64,000 nt of DNA from Bin87 sp965204395 (GCA_965204395.1 OZ241987.1:2356001-2420000), one strand, 5' to 3'. Shown: positions 25,532 through 35,382, counted from the first letter of the stretch. Notes: generated from the sequence alone by a model not told the origin. A program made the numbers and translations.

Positions 25532-26542
25532 ATGAAGTTTGGAGTCTCCCTTTCCGCCATGGCGCAGCAGCCCGCCGGCGCCGACATGCAGCAGGCCTTC
25601 GCCGACATCTGCGCCTACGTGGGCGCGGCTCGCGACCTTGGGTTCGACATGGTGTACCAGGGCCAGCACTACCTCACCGACCCCTACCAGCAGTTGCAGA
25701 CCATGCCGCTGCTGGCCCGCATCTCCGCCGAGGCGCGAGGCATGGGCTTGGTAGCGACGCTCCTGGTCCCTCTGCACCATCCCGTCGACCTGGCGGAGCG
25801 CGTGGCGACCATGGACGTGATCACCGGCGGCAACTTTACGCTGTCCGCCGCGTTGGGCTACCGCGACGAGGAATACGACAACTTCGGCGTGCCCCGTCGC
25901 TCCCGCGTCAGCCGTTACCTGGAATGTCTGGAAGCCATGCGCTTGCTGTGGTCCGGTGAACGCATCGACTTCGATGGCCGGTATTTCCAGTTGCGTGACG
26001 CCCAGTTGATGCTGCGTCCGGTACAGCAACCCCATCCGCCGGTGTGGGTCGCGGCCAACAGCGACGCCGCCATCACCCGCGCCGCTCGCCTGGGCTACAC
26101 GTGGTACGTGAACCCCCACGCCAAGTTTGAGACCATCAGCCAGCAGGTCGAGATGTACCATGAGGCTGCCGGCGCGGCCAACTCCGGCGCGCCAGACCGC
26201 CTGCCGCTGGGCCGCGAAGTCTTCGTTGGACGGACCCACGAAGACGCGTTCGCCAGCGCCGCTCCGTACCTGGGCGGCAAGTACGAAGCCTACGCCCAGT
26301 GGGGACAGGACAAGGCGCTGCCCGGCGAGGAGAACTTCCGCGAGCCCTTCGAAGACTTGGCCCGCGACCGCTTCGTGATCGGCAGTCCCGACGAGGTGGT
26401 CGAAGAGCTATCCCGCTACCGGGAGCTCGGCATGTCCCACGGCTGTTTCCGCATGATGTGGCCGGGAATGCCGCTGGCCGACGGCGTCGCCAACCTGGAG
26501 CTATTCGCCGAACGCGTCGCTCCGCACCTGCGGGAGGATTAG
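25532..26542 (+). CDS. LLM-class flavin-dependent oxidoreductase
   Basis: 336 aa luciferase-like TIM barrel using FMN or F420. Family elements: MVYQGQHYLTD near residue 37, VATLLVPLHHPVDLAERVA, SAALGYRDEEYDNFGV, YLECLEAMRLLWSGE and PHPPVWVAANS. GAAGAGGA precedes the ATG. One of three LLM genes in the window, each of a different subfamily by sequence. Substrate not deducible. It ends tail-to-tail with a small membrane protein gene. Confidence 0.9.
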   Translation: MKFGVSLSAMAQQPAGADMQQAFADICAYVGAARDLGFDMVYQGQHYLTDPYQQLQTMPLLARISAEARGMGLVATLLVPLHHPVDLAERVATMDVITGGNFTLSAALGYRDEEYDNFGVPRRSRVSRYLECLEAMRLLWSGERIDFDGRYFQLRDAQLMLRPVQQPHPPVWVAANSDAAITRAARLGYTWYVNPHAKFETISQQVEMYHEAAGAANSGAPDRLPLGREVFVGRTHEDAFASAAPYLGGKYEAYAQWGQDKALPGEENFREPFEDLARDRFVIGSPDEVVEELSRYRELGMSHGCFRMMWPGMPLADGVANLELFAERVAPHLRED

Positions 26543-26947
26543 TCAGCGGCGGCGGTTCGACTTCACCATCGAAATCAAAGACACCAGGGACAAATAAACC
26601 CCTGTAGCGTAGAAAGCTACGAAGGTGAATCCGAATATCAGGACAGCCCAATAGGGGTTCCTGGTGGCGAAAACTAGCCAAGTTCCGACGATGCCAAAGA
26701 CGGTGGCGACAGCCGTGGCGCTGATGACTAACCAGTTGGGTTCCTTAAGCAATGCCGGTACGACGGCCGCGAGGGCGATGATAGCTGCGACGAATTGCAG
26801 GGCGGATCCGCGGCTGGACTGAATAGACGTGGGCAGGTCCGGATTCAGCACTGGTGTCAGCATTATCAGCACGCCCAATAAGGTATAAGCGCCGCACCAA
26901 GCCCATCCCAAAGCCACCAGAGCCTCGCGCAAGACACCCCTGATCAC
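26543..26947 (-). CDS. small four-span membrane protein
   Basis: 134 aa with a GTG start and about four hydrophobic segments (LLGVLIMLTPVL, QFVAAIIALAAVVPALL, WLVISATAVATVFGIVGTWL, AVLIFGFTFVAFYATGVYL), ending in a basic tail. It starts 4 nt after the 87-aa membrane gene, so they form a pair. No family recognised. Confidence 0.6.
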   Translation of the reverse strand: MIRGVLREALVALGWAWCGAYTLLGVLIMLTPVLNPDLPTSIQSSRGSALQFVAAIIALAAVVPALLKEPNWLVISATAVATVFGIVGTWLVFATRNPYWAVLIFGFTFVAFYATGVYLSLVSLISMVKSNRRR

Positions 26948-26951
26948 CAGA

Positions 26952-27215
26952 TCAACCCCAAGGTTTTAACCCTTGACGCCAAAAAGCCCAGATCGCACTG
27001 CCCAACAAAAAGAGGACCAGCACACTGCCCGCCACCAACGCAAAGATTCCGGCCTCACTGCCCAAGGCAGCAACCGCCTGTCCCAGCGGGCCCAGACCTG
27101 TCAATAGCACGCACGCTATCAGGGACGCCGTGCAGACAAGCACTATACCGGCGCCCAACAGCAACACTCGTGCCGGGAAGCTCAGATCTTCTAATGGTGC
27201 GGGTCGCAGGGCCAT
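26952..27215 (-). CDS. small two-span membrane protein
   Basis: 87 aa with two hydrophobic segments (VLLLGAGIVLVCTASLIACV, IFALVAGSVLVLFLLGSAIW). The ATG has ATAGGAGGG upstream. Likely co-transcribed with the 134-aa membrane gene. No family recognised. Confidence 0.6.
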   Translation of the reverse strand: MALRPAPLEDLSFPARVLLLGAGIVLVCTASLIACVLLTGLGPLGQAVAALGSEAGIFALVAGSVLVLFLLGSAIWAFWRQGLKPWG

Positions 27216-27254
27216 TTGGATACCCTCCTATGCCTTAACGATGTCAGTGTACCA

Positions 27255-29612
27255 TCATGACGACCGCAAGATCTGCTTGGTCTCCGCGTTGCCGGCGATG
27301 CGTTCCCACCCGTACATCATGGGCGCCATCCTAACCTGGCTCCACATCTCCGCCTGGTCGGCGTAGTGGGGGCTGCCAGGATGGCCCGACGAACCCAGCG
27401 GCACCGCCCATAGCGACCGTTCCCAGACCGCCGGATCATAGGCATAGCGGAACACCGACATGCCGCCCAACGCGGCGAAATCGGCGGGCGAATAGGGCCC
27501 GGCCCAAGGGGTGTCCCCGTCGCCGCCCGTGGCGATGCGCGGTGGGTCTAGCGCCGGGCCAAGCTTGGGGTCGGCCAGAGTCAGCGGATGCTGCGGCCGC
27601 GTACGGTGGACCTGGTTCCACGTCCAGTTCTCAATATTTCGGCCCAGCTTGTTGGTCAGCGTATGGACGCCCTCGTCCAACGCCTCGCTCAACGCGGTCT
27701 GCCACGTTGCGCCTCGCGGTAGCAGCGAGGTGTCGTTCGCGGCTATGGCATCGACAACCAGGTTGCGGAACCGGTTGAAGAACACGCCGCGCCCCCGGTC
27801 GATGGGTTCCCAAGCCAACGCAGCCAGCCGTTCCCCGAGATTGTGCTTGAGTAGTCGCCACATCAGTGCGTCGCGCATCGCGCTGTAGATGGTGGGATCC
27901 ACGGCGTCGGGGTCCATGCTGCCCGACCACATCCGTAACCGCCGCAGGGCGGACGCGGTGCGGGTGCTGGAAGGCTGCATCAGTTTCGACAGCGCGGCGA
28001 TGTAGGTTTGGGCGGGTATGGACAACCGCTCGGCATGGATGCGGCCCATGTCGTTGGCCGACGGGTTGCTGATCGATTTGATCCCGTGGGTTACCCGCAT
28101 GGCCCGGTACCCGGGGGCAAAGTCCATGGAGATGTAGTAGTGATAATCAGCGGCCACGGGCCGGTTGTTGGCCGTGGCGATGTAACCCTCGGGCGGGTTG
28201 ATGTTGCGGGGCATATCCTCGAACGGAATCGCACCCTGCCACTCATGCTCACCGTCCCAGCCGGCAAAGGGCAGCGGGGCCGGCGCATCCCCGGGCCGGC
28301 GCGGAATCTCGCCCCGGCACTGGTAGCCGATGTTCCCCTCGGAGTCGGCCATCACGAAGTTGTTCACCGGATCAACCCAGCCCTTCATGGAATCTGCCAG
28401 TTCTGGGACGGTGCGGGCATCCAGCATGGCGCACAGTATGTCGGTCCACGGGTCGGGCCCGTCTCCAGCGGTGTAGCGTAGCGCCAGGCCATAGCCTGAA
28501 AGCGGATCCCCTCCGACCACCGGGCCGTGGTGCGTGGCCCACGTGCGGATGTGAACGTCGTTGCCGTCTCGCACCTTGATGACCTCGTCGCGCACATCCG
28601 CGTTGAACCAGTCCTCCTCGCGCTGGTATAGCGACGCGTCGGCGTCGTTGAACCGCTCGATGTACAGGTCTTGGTAGTCGGCGGCCGTGTGCGTGACGCA
28701 CCACGCGACGCGCCCGTTGTGTCCAAAGTGGGGGAACCCGGGCAGGCCGGCGAACGAGACGCCGATTGCGTCGAACGTGTCGCAGGCGATGTGGTTCTGG
28801 TAGTAAACGCTGGGGGTGTCCAGCCCGCGGTGGCTGTCGCCGGCCAAAATGGGGCCGCCGGTTGCGGTGCGCGAACCGGCGATGACCCACGAATTGGAGC
28901 CGCTGTCGGTCTCGCCGATCAGGTTCAGGTCGGCGGCGGCGTCCAGCATCTGTTGCAGTCCTATGTCCACGGGGCCGTCGTAGTCCGCGCCGGTGGGTAT
29001 GATCACGGGCTGGCCCGGCGGGTAGGATGGGAAAAGTTCCGCCGCCCGTTCTGGCCCCAGCTCTTTCACCAGCCGGGCGCGCCACGCCTTGCTCTCGAAC
29101 ACGCCCATGAAAATGTGCCGCACCTTGTAGATTGCCAGGCCGTGCCACGGCTCCCACGGTTCCGGTTCGATGCCCGTGATGGCGTACTCCACGGGCAGCG
29201 GCGCGTCGCTGTTGATGAACGCGTTGACGCCATCCGCATAGGCGTCCAGCATGGCGCGAGCGCGCGGACCGGCGGCCCCATAGTCGGCGCGAGCAGAGTC
29301 CTCAAGCCGGTGCCGCCGGATCTGCATGTCCTGGCCCACCGCAGACGCGCCGGCCGCCTCGGCCCAACGACCCACGGCGCGACGGCGGTCGAACTCCATA
29401 GCCCACAGCCGGTCCTGCGCCGTTACAAATCCCTGGGCGAACCACGCGTCACGCTCGTTGGCGGCGCGCACGTGGGGGACGCCAAGCTTGTCCCGCCACA
29501 CGGTAACGGTGTCGCTGAGTCCCGTCAGGCGCATTTCGCCCTCCATGGACGGGACGGCGGCGGCGAGGTCGGCAGCGGTGATCGAAGTTGCGCCAATCGC
29601 GGTTGCGGTCAT
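27255..29612 (-). CDS. penicillin acylase family protein
   Basis: 785 aa from the ATG at 29612 (GGAG upstream; a longer frame to 29732 lacks support). Ntn-hydrolase of the penicillin acylase family: GVPHVRAANERDAWFAQGFV at the alpha-subunit start, and the beta-subunit nucleophile region SGSNSWVIAGSRTATGGPIL, where autocleavage before the first Ser of SNSW would expose the N-terminal nucleophile. FGHNGRVAWCVTHTAADYQD follows. There is no signal peptide, although most family members are exported. Natural substrates include acyl-homoserine lactones and other amides; not deducible here. Confidence 0.9.
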   Translation of the reverse strand: MTATAIGATSITAADLAAAVPSMEGEMRLTGLSDTVTVWRDKLGVPHVRAANERDAWFAQGFVTAQDRLWAMEFDRRRAVGRWAEAAGASAVGQDMQIRRHRLEDSARADYGAAGPRARAMLDAYADGVNAFINSDAPLPVEYAITGIEPEPWEPWHGLAIYKVRHIFMGVFESKAWRARLVKELGPERAAELFPSYPPGQPVIIPTGADYDGPVDIGLQQMLDAAADLNLIGETDSGSNSWVIAGSRTATGGPILAGDSHRGLDTPSVYYQNHIACDTFDAIGVSFAGLPGFPHFGHNGRVAWCVTHTAADYQDLYIERFNDADASLYQREEDWFNADVRDEVIKVRDGNDVHIRTWATHHGPVVGGDPLSGYGLALRYTAGDGPDPWTDILCAMLDARTVPELADSMKGWVDPVNNFVMADSEGNIGYQCRGEIPRRPGDAPAPLPFAGWDGEHEWQGAIPFEDMPRNINPPEGYIATANNRPVAADYHYYISMDFAPGYRAMRVTHGIKSISNPSANDMGRIHAERLSIPAQTYIAALSKLMQPSSTRTASALRRLRMWSGSMDPDAVDPTIYSAMRDALMWRLLKHNLGERLAALAWEPIDRGRGVFFNRFRNLVVDAIAANDTSLLPRGATWQTALSEALDEGVHTLTNKLGRNIENWTWNQVHRTRPQHPLTLADPKLGPALDPPRIATGGDGDTPWAGPYSPADFAALGGMSVFRYAYDPAVWERSLWAVPLGSSGHPGSPHYADQAEMWSQVRMAPMMYGWERIAGNAETKQILRSS

Positions 29613-29756
29613 GTTGCGAGGCTCCAGTAGGGATTGGGGCCATGGTACAACAGACCGCCGCCCTTGGGCACACCGCCGTAGATGCGATAGCGACCGACCG
29701 CTTTCCCGGTACTCACGCGTACCCACTTGCAATTGCGTGGTGAAAGGACGGAAAGG

Positions 29757-30060
29757 TCGATTTCCCGCTCATTTCCTCTCATTTCCGCTAATTCCAGTAG
29801 GGCATTAGGCGCGTGGTGGGGCTGAATGGGGGCTGATGGAAGGGTTTTGGTGGCGGTTTTAGCGGTATTGGCGGGCAAGTGAGTGGGTTTGGGGGAGAGA
29901 GTCGCGGTGTTGGGAAGTGGGCATTGGGACGGCTCGCGGGCCTGGGTGGTGGGTTGGAATTGGAGTGATGGGTAACATGGTACGGATGGGGTAAGGGTTT
30001 GAGCAAGGCGGAAGTGTCGCCGGGCGGGGGAGTCTGAACTGGGGGTTTTGGGGGAAACTG
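29757..30060 (-). repeat. interspersed element, copy 2 (5' part only)
   Basis: Shares the GGAAATGA-type block, the AC-rich (GT-rich on this strand) low-complexity segment, and sequence around 29930-30060 with copy 3 (46225-46520). The 110-aa ORF is missing; the sequence diverges right after the AAATGAGCGGG block. The 29613-30398 gap otherwise holds only the putative promoter and hairpin of the MFS array; ORFs here are low-complexity artefacts. Confidence 0.65.
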
Positions 30061-30323
30061 GGGGACGATGGGGGACGATGGTACGTCTTTTTGCCACATA
30101 AGGCAGGTGATGCACAAAAAGTTGGGCGTTTTGGCAACACCGAAGTCACACCTACAGGAATGACTGTGCTGCCTGAATTGGGGCGGCGTGGGCGCTGGCA
30201 GTGACAGGTTGGGTAAAGTGGGTACTCGTGAGTTTCCCGGTACCCTTGCAGAGGGGGTCCGCCGTCAGGGGTGGCATCGGTTCCTGTAATAACTCCGAAA
30301 CACCAATATAAGACCGGGTGGAG

Positions 30324-30356
30324 TATAATATCTCGCGATGTTTGCGAAAAACATCG
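30324..30356 (+). promoter_or_regulatory. putative promoter -10 and adjacent palindrome of the MFS array
   Basis: TATAAT at 30324-30329 without a clear -35, followed by a perfect inverted repeat CGATGTTT-GCGAA-AAACATCG (30336-30356). The repeat would sit at the start of the transcript and could be an operator or a 5' stem-loop. Confidence 0.4.
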
Positions 30357-30398
30357 TTCGCCCGTGCGGTTATCGTAGTCCAGAGAGGGAGTCCCCTG

Positions 30399-31775
30399 TT
30401 GTTGCAAGTACGTGAGCTCGCCCACCCGGTGCGGCTGGTGCGGGGCATGTTCTACGGGTGGTGGCTGGCGGTTATCGGCGCCGTGATCATGGTGATCGGG
30501 ACGGTGCCGCTGTTCCAGGCCCTCTCCCTCTGGATGCCCATCCTGCAGCAGAACTTCGGCTGGACGACCACGCAGCTCTCCTGGGCCTTCACCCTCACCC
30601 GCGTGGAAGGCACCGTCATGGGCCCCATCGCCGGCTGGGGCGTGGACAAGCTGGGCCCGCGCAAGATGGTCGTCATCGGCTTGCTGGTATTCGCCGCCGG
30701 TTTCATCTTCTTCAGCCGCACGGCCAACCTCTGGATGTTCTACGTTTCGTTCATCGTGGTGAGCCTTGGAGCCGGCTTGGGATCCTGGCTCCCGGCCAAC
30801 ACCGCCTTGAACAACTGGTTCCGAGCGCGGCGCTCCACCGCCATGTCTATACCCATGCTGGGCTTCGGACTGGGCGGCGTGGTGATCGTTCCCCTGATGG
30901 CCTGGGCCATGGGTTGGGATGCCCGCACCGCCACGGAAATCCCGGGACGCCTGGGTTGGCAGAACACCGCGCTGGTCGTGGGTTGTGTCGGCCTGGTGGC
31001 GTCGGTCCCGCTGGCAATGCTGGTGCGCAACCGCCCCGAGGATCACGGACAGCATCCCGACGGCATCGACCCCGAAACCGTAACCGACACCGGCCCCCGC
31101 CAATCCGCCAACGGCGGCGCGGTCGCGCCCGACTACACGTGGCAGGAGGCCGTCCGGTCGCGGGCCTTCTGGCTGATCACCATGGGTCACGCCAGTTCGT
31201 CCATCATCATCATCAGCGTGATGACCTACCTGGGTCTTGTTATGGTGGAGCGCGGTTTCAACCTGGTGCAGGTCGGGCTGGTGATTTCCGTACAGACGGC
31301 GGTATCCACCGCGTTCATGGTGATTGGCGGCATGGTGGGCGACCGCATCCCCATACGGATTGCCATCTTCGCCTTTTCATTCCTGCAATCCATCGCTCTA
31401 ACGGTGCTGCTGTTCGCGCAAACGCTGCCGCTATTCTTCCTGTTTTCGATCCTGATGGGGGTGGGATTCGGCGGGCGCACGCCGCTCACCACGTCGATCC
31501 GCGGTGTGTACTTCGGCCGTAGCAACTTTGCCAGGATTACCGGCATCTCGATGATTCCCATGAATATCATGTTCATCGTCGTGGTGCCTTACATCGCGTG
31601 GATGAAGGACACCATCACCGGCTCTTACGACATACCCTTCGCCACCATATCCATCGTCAGCGCCATCGGCTCGTTCATGTTCCTGGTCCTGGGCAACCCG
31701 CAGTTGTCCCCATCGCAACGAAGGCAGGCTGACGTCCGCCGCCTGGTAACGCGGGGCGCCGGAGCCGCCGATTGA
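30399..31775 (+). CDS. MFS transporter, array member 1
   Basis: 458 aa if started at TTG 30399, which follows AGAGGGAG; a more upstream ATG lies in the promoter region and is rejected. Twelve membrane segments. MFS motif A-like GWGVDKLGPRKMVV follows segment 2, and FYGWWLAVIGAVIM marks the first helix. It resembles monocarboxylate/oxalate-type MFS carriers. Overlaps array member 2 by 4 nt. The C-terminal NPQLSPSQRR is shared with its neighbours. Confidence 0.85.
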   Translation: MLQVRELAHPVRLVRGMFYGWWLAVIGAVIMVIGTVPLFQALSLWMPILQQNFGWTTTQLSWAFTLTRVEGTVMGPIAGWGVDKLGPRKMVVIGLLVFAAGFIFFSRTANLWMFYVSFIVVSLGAGLGSWLPANTALNNWFRARRSTAMSIPMLGFGLGGVVIVPLMAWAMGWDARTATEIPGRLGWQNTALVVGCVGLVASVPLAMLVRNRPEDHGQHPDGIDPETVTDTGPRQSANGGAVAPDYTWQEAVRSRAFWLITMGHASSSIIIISVMTYLGLVMVERGFNLVQVGLVISVQTAVSTAFMVIGGMVGDRIPIRIAIFAFSFLQSIALTVLLFAQTLPLFFLFSILMGVGFGGRTPLTTSIRGVYFGRSNFARITGISMIPMNIMFIVVVPYIAWMKDTITGSYDIPFATISIVSAIGSFMFLVLGNPQLSPSQRRQADVRRLVTRGAGAAD

Positions 31776-33097
31776 TCGACCCTGCCGCGGGCGACGGCCG
31801 GCAGGGGTGGGACGAGCGGCTGTCGGAATTCTTCCGCAGCGATAACACCGGCGGGGTTTTCTATGGGTGGTGGCTGGTCGCCATCGGTGTCCTGATCATC
31901 CTCGTGGGCAGGGCGATCGGCGATGGGTTGATCGAAACTGCGTGGTCAAGTCGGGCCTACGACGATGAGATCAGCCTGCCTTGGAGCCTGGTAGTCGGAG
32001 TGGGAAGCGCGATTGCCTGGTGGGTGTCCCTTTGGTTTGCGGGCCGTGGTGTCGACCGGCTGGGGCCGAGAAGGATGGTACAGATCGGGTTGCCGCTGGC
32101 GGGGTTGGTAGCATTGTTTGCGGCTCTTCCCGCTCCAGGCGTACTGCAAGTGGCAGTCACCGTCATGGTCGTGCTGGGTATGATGGGCGCTTATTTGCCG
32201 GCCGTAACGGCGCTGAACCACTGGTTTCGCGACCGTCTGGCCCTGGCGTTGGCCTTGATGTTGGTCGGTGTATTGGCCGGAGAATTCGTCGTCAAGATGC
32301 TCATGGCCGCATTGCTGGTGGTAGCGGACTGGCGGCTGCTGACGGTGGTGGCCGGCGCAGCGATTTTGGTGGCGGCGTTGCCATTGGTTCGGGCCATGCA
32401 CAACCGTCCGGAAGACCGGAGGGAACATCCCGACGGGTTGGCTCCCGCGCCGACGGCGAGCATCCCGAACCATACCTGGCGGGAAGCCATGAAGTCACGC
32501 CAGTTTTGGACGCTCGCGGCGGCTGGCGCTTGTGTGGCCGTCGCCTCGGGGATATCGACCGTTTACGATTGGCAGATCATCTCCCAGGGCAGCGCCACGT
32601 TCGAAACCATCAACAAGTTCGGATCATTTGAGAAATTTGCGTCGGCCGCGGGCATACTGATCGGCGGATTGGCCAGCTGTCGCTTCCCCGTCAGGTACGT
32701 GCTGGCCGGCGCCGCGGTTGGTCAAACGGTCGGGATGGCATTGTTGCTTTCCGGATCTGGTCGAATCTTGTTGGAATCGGGCATTTTGCTGGGGGTGGCA
32801 TCCGGCATGGCAGCCGCCCCGGGCATCGCTGCGGTCGGAATCTATTTTGGGCGCCGCAGCTTTGGGATGATCACGGTGACGGCCTTCCTCATCGATTGGG
32901 TCGCATCGTCCGCCGGGCTGCCCTCCGCCGGATACCTCGCCTTCCTCGGCGTGGGGGACGGGGTGTACACCCTGATTTTTGTAGCAGCCGCCATCGTGAG
33001 CTTGATTGGTGCCGGCCTGTACCTTGCGCTGGGCCAGCCCCGGTTATCGCCCTCGCAGCGGCGGCTGGTGTCGCAGGGCGCCGCTGCGTTGGATTGA
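31772..33097 (+). CDS. MFS transporter, array member 2
   Basis: 441 aa, TTG start overlapping the previous stop. Twelve membrane segments; motif A-like GRGVDRLGPRRMVQIGL; FYGWWLVAIGVLIILVGR near residue 30 is identical to member 3 except at the final residues. DNA is nearly identical to member 3 around 31840-31910 and at the 3' end, so the pair arose by recent tandem duplication. Substrate unknown. Confidence 0.88.
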   Translation: MIDPAAGDGRQGWDERLSEFFRSDNTGGVFYGWWLVAIGVLIILVGRAIGDGLIETAWSSRAYDDEISLPWSLVVGVGSAIAWWVSLWFAGRGVDRLGPRRMVQIGLPLAGLVALFAALPAPGVLQVAVTVMVVLGMMGAYLPAVTALNHWFRDRLALALALMLVGVLAGEFVVKMLMAALLVVADWRLLTVVAGAAILVAALPLVRAMHNRPEDRREHPDGLAPAPTASIPNHTWREAMKSRQFWTLAAAGACVAVASGISTVYDWQIISQGSATFETINKFGSFEKFASAAGILIGGLASCRFPVRYVLAGAAVGQTVGMALLLSGSGRILLESGILLGVASGMAAAPGIAAVGIYFGRRSFGMITVTAFLIDWVASSAGLPSAGYLAFLGVGDGVYTLIFVAAAIVSLIGAGLYLALGQPRLSPSQRRLVSQGAAALD

Positions 33098-33113
33098 ACG
33101 GAGGCAACGGTTG

Positions 33114-34430
33114 ATGGACACAGGCGATGAAATCGCCCGGCCGGGGATGATGGAGTGGCTGTCGAATTTCCTGCGCAGCGATAACACCGGCGGGGTTTTC
33201 TATGGGTGGTGGCTGGTCGCTATCGGTGTTCTGATCATCCTCGTGGGCAGGGAGATCGGCGAGGCAATTGGCCGTACGGCGTATATCGCCAGCCTCCATG
33301 ACCATGTGGGCATCGAACCACCGTGGAATGTCGCGGCCATCGCGGGCGGGGTCATTATCTGGATCGGATCCATGTGGGCTGCAGGCCGTGGTGCCGACCG
33401 GCTGGGGCCGAGGCGGATGGTTCAGATTGGGTTGCCGCTGGCGGGGCTCCCGATTCTGTTTGCGGCGCTGCCGGTCCCAGGATCCATGCAGTTGGCGTTG
33501 CCCGCCATGCCCGCCATGGCCGCCATTGCACTGATCGGCGCGTATTTACCGACGGTGTCGGTCCTGAATCACTGGTTTCGTAACCGGTTGGCCCTTGCGT
33601 TATCTTTGATGATCTTCGGCGCGGCGATCGGGAGGGTGGTCTTCGACTGGTTGCTGTCCGTTTTGCTGTTGGTCGTGGACTGGCAGCCGGTAACGGTGGT
33701 GACCGGCGTGGCGATCGTGGTGGTGGCATTTCCGCTGGCGCTCTTGGTGCGCAACCGCCCCGAGGAATGGGGCGAGCGACCCGACGGGATGTCGCCGGAG
33801 CCGGCAGGGAGCATCCCCGACTACTCCTGGCGGGAGGCCATGCGATCGCGCCAGTTTTGGATGCTTGCGGCGGCCGGCGCCGGCGTGGGCTCAGCAGCCA
33901 CGATAGGCTCGGTTTATGCGTGGCAGGTCGCCTCGCAGGGCGGCAGCGCCACGTTTGAGGACATTGACAAGCTTGGGTCGTTCGAGACGCTCACATCGAT
34001 GGCCGGCATACTGATTGGCGGTTTGCTGAGCTATCGCTTCCCGGTCAGGTTCGTGTTGGCGGGTGCGGGGATCGTCCAAACGGTTGGAGTAGCCCTGTTA
34101 CTGGCGGGATACGGGCCGGCGTTGCTGGAAACGGGCGTCTTGCTTGGACTTGCTGCCGGCATGGGGCCCGCGCTGGAAATTGCCGCGGTGGGCATCTATT
34201 TCGGTCGACGGAGTTTCGGGATGATCGCCGTCACGTCGCTGTTCGTCGGTTCGATTGTACCGGGGGTAGTTCTGCCCGGCGCTGGTTACCTCCGCGACTT
34301 GACGGGCGCTTACATCCCGGTAGCGGTAGGGGCCGCCGTCATCAGTTTGATTGGCGCCGCCTTGTACCTGGCGTTGGGCCAGCCCCGGTTATCGCCCTCG
34401 CAACAAGCCGAGGACCCAGCGATCAGTTGA
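33114..34430 (+). CDS. MFS transporter, array member 3
   Basis: 438 aa from the ATG at 33114 (CGGAGG upstream); the 36 upstream in-frame residues belong to the end of member 2. Same architecture as member 2: FYGWWLVAIGVLIILVGR, GRGADRLGPRRMVQIGLPL, then LVRNRPEEWGERPDG in the central loop. Ends by overlapping the convergent LLM gene by 8 nt. It is probably co-transcribed with members 1 and 2. Confidence 0.88.
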   Translation: MDTGDEIARPGMMEWLSNFLRSDNTGGVFYGWWLVAIGVLIILVGREIGEAIGRTAYIASLHDHVGIEPPWNVAAIAGGVIIWIGSMWAAGRGADRLGPRRMVQIGLPLAGLPILFAALPVPGSMQLALPAMPAMAAIALIGAYLPTVSVLNHWFRNRLALALSLMIFGAAIGRVVFDWLLSVLLLVVDWQPVTVVTGVAIVVVAFPLALLVRNRPEEWGERPDGMSPEPAGSIPDYSWREAMRSRQFWMLAAAGAGVGSAATIGSVYAWQVASQGGSATFEDIDKLGSFETLTSMAGILIGGLLSYRFPVRFVLAGAGIVQTVGVALLLAGYGPALLETGVLLGLAAGMGPALEIAAVGIYFGRRSFGMIAVTSLFVGSIVPGVVLPGAGYLRDLTGAYIPVAVGAAVISLIGAALYLALGQPRLSPSQQAEDPAIS

Positions 34431-35364
34431 ATCGCGCCATCACCTCGTCGGCAAACAGCGCCAACGTCTCCGACGGCGCCGGATTCGGGAAGACCACGAA
34501 AAAGTACCCTATGCCGGCATCCACGTATTCGTTGACGCGCTCCGCCACTTGCTCCGGCGTCCCCGAAAGCGTGTTACGCAGCCGCTCTGTTTGATACCGA
34601 CCGGCGGTCATCCCGGCCTGCTCTGCCAGCCGAGCCACCAAGGCATCGTATTCCCGCTGGGTTGACGCGATGACGCAGTCGGCGTTGTGGGTCCACTCGA
34701 TGTGGGACGGATCGCGGCCTGCCGCCTCCGCCGCTCCATAGACAATGCTTTGATACCGCCGGTGTTCGGCCACGGTGTCGTTGTTCCCCACGTTCGCGAT
34801 GTCCGCGATGCAGCCAATGGCGGGCAGCACATAACGCGGCCCATGGCCGCCTACCAGCACGGGCGGCATCGGCTGCTGCACAGGCTTGGGTTCAACGGAT
34901 GCGCCATCGACGCTGTAATGCTGCCCGGTGTGCGTTACAGATGGCTCAGACCACAACCGGCGAATCAGGGCGACCGACTCCTCCAGCATCTCGCATCGTT
35001 CACGCGTGGAGGGAAACGGCAGCCCGCTGGCCCGGGTGTCGCTGCCGCTGCCGCCGGCCCCGATGCCCAGGGTGACGCGTCCGCCGCTGATCACGTCCAG
35101 CGTCGCCGCCATCTTGGCCAGCAGCGCAGGATGCCGGTAGGGATTCGCCAGCACCATGGGCACGGCCCGAATCTTCGCGGTCTGCGCCAGCAGCGCGGTG
35201 AGCGTCGTCCAGCATTCCAGCGCGTTGGTGTTGAGCAGGTCGAACAGGCTCGCTGAGTAGTAGCCCAGCCGGTCGGCTTCCAGCCAGATACGCCGCAGCT
35301 CCTCGTATGAATAGGCGTACTGGTTGACGCGAACGTTGAACTTGACGGTTGCTTGGGATGTCAT
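34423..35364 (-). CDS. LLM-class flavin-dependent oxidoreductase
   Basis: 313 aa from the ATG at 35364. Family features: RIWLEADRLGYYSASLFDLL, KIRAVPMVLANPYRHPALLA, TLDVISGGRVTLGIGAGGSG and LWSEPSVTHTGQHYSVDGA. It looks closer to F420-type LLM enzymes than to the copy at 25532, but the cofactor is inference. The convergent overlap with MFS member 3 and the palindrome at its 5' side suggest an independent transcript. Confidence 0.88.
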   Translation of the reverse strand: MTSQATVKFNVRVNQYAYSYEELRRIWLEADRLGYYSASLFDLLNTNALECWTTLTALLAQTAKIRAVPMVLANPYRHPALLAKMAATLDVISGGRVTLGIGAGGSGSDTRASGLPFPSTRERCEMLEESVALIRRLWSEPSVTHTGQHYSVDGASVEPKPVQQPMPPVLVGGHGPRYVLPAIGCIADIANVGNNDTVAEHRRYQSIVYGAAEAAGRDPSHIEWTHNADCVIASTQREYDALVARLAEQAGMTAGRYQTERLRNTLSGTPEQVAERVNEYVDAGIGYFFVVFPNPAPSETLALFADEVMARFN

Positions 35365-35382
35365 GGGTCGATTGGAAACTTG

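Noticed and set aside
29859..31190. Long minus-strand ORF of 443 codons
   Set aside because: Antisense of the first MFS gene plus low-complexity repeat; no recognisable domain.
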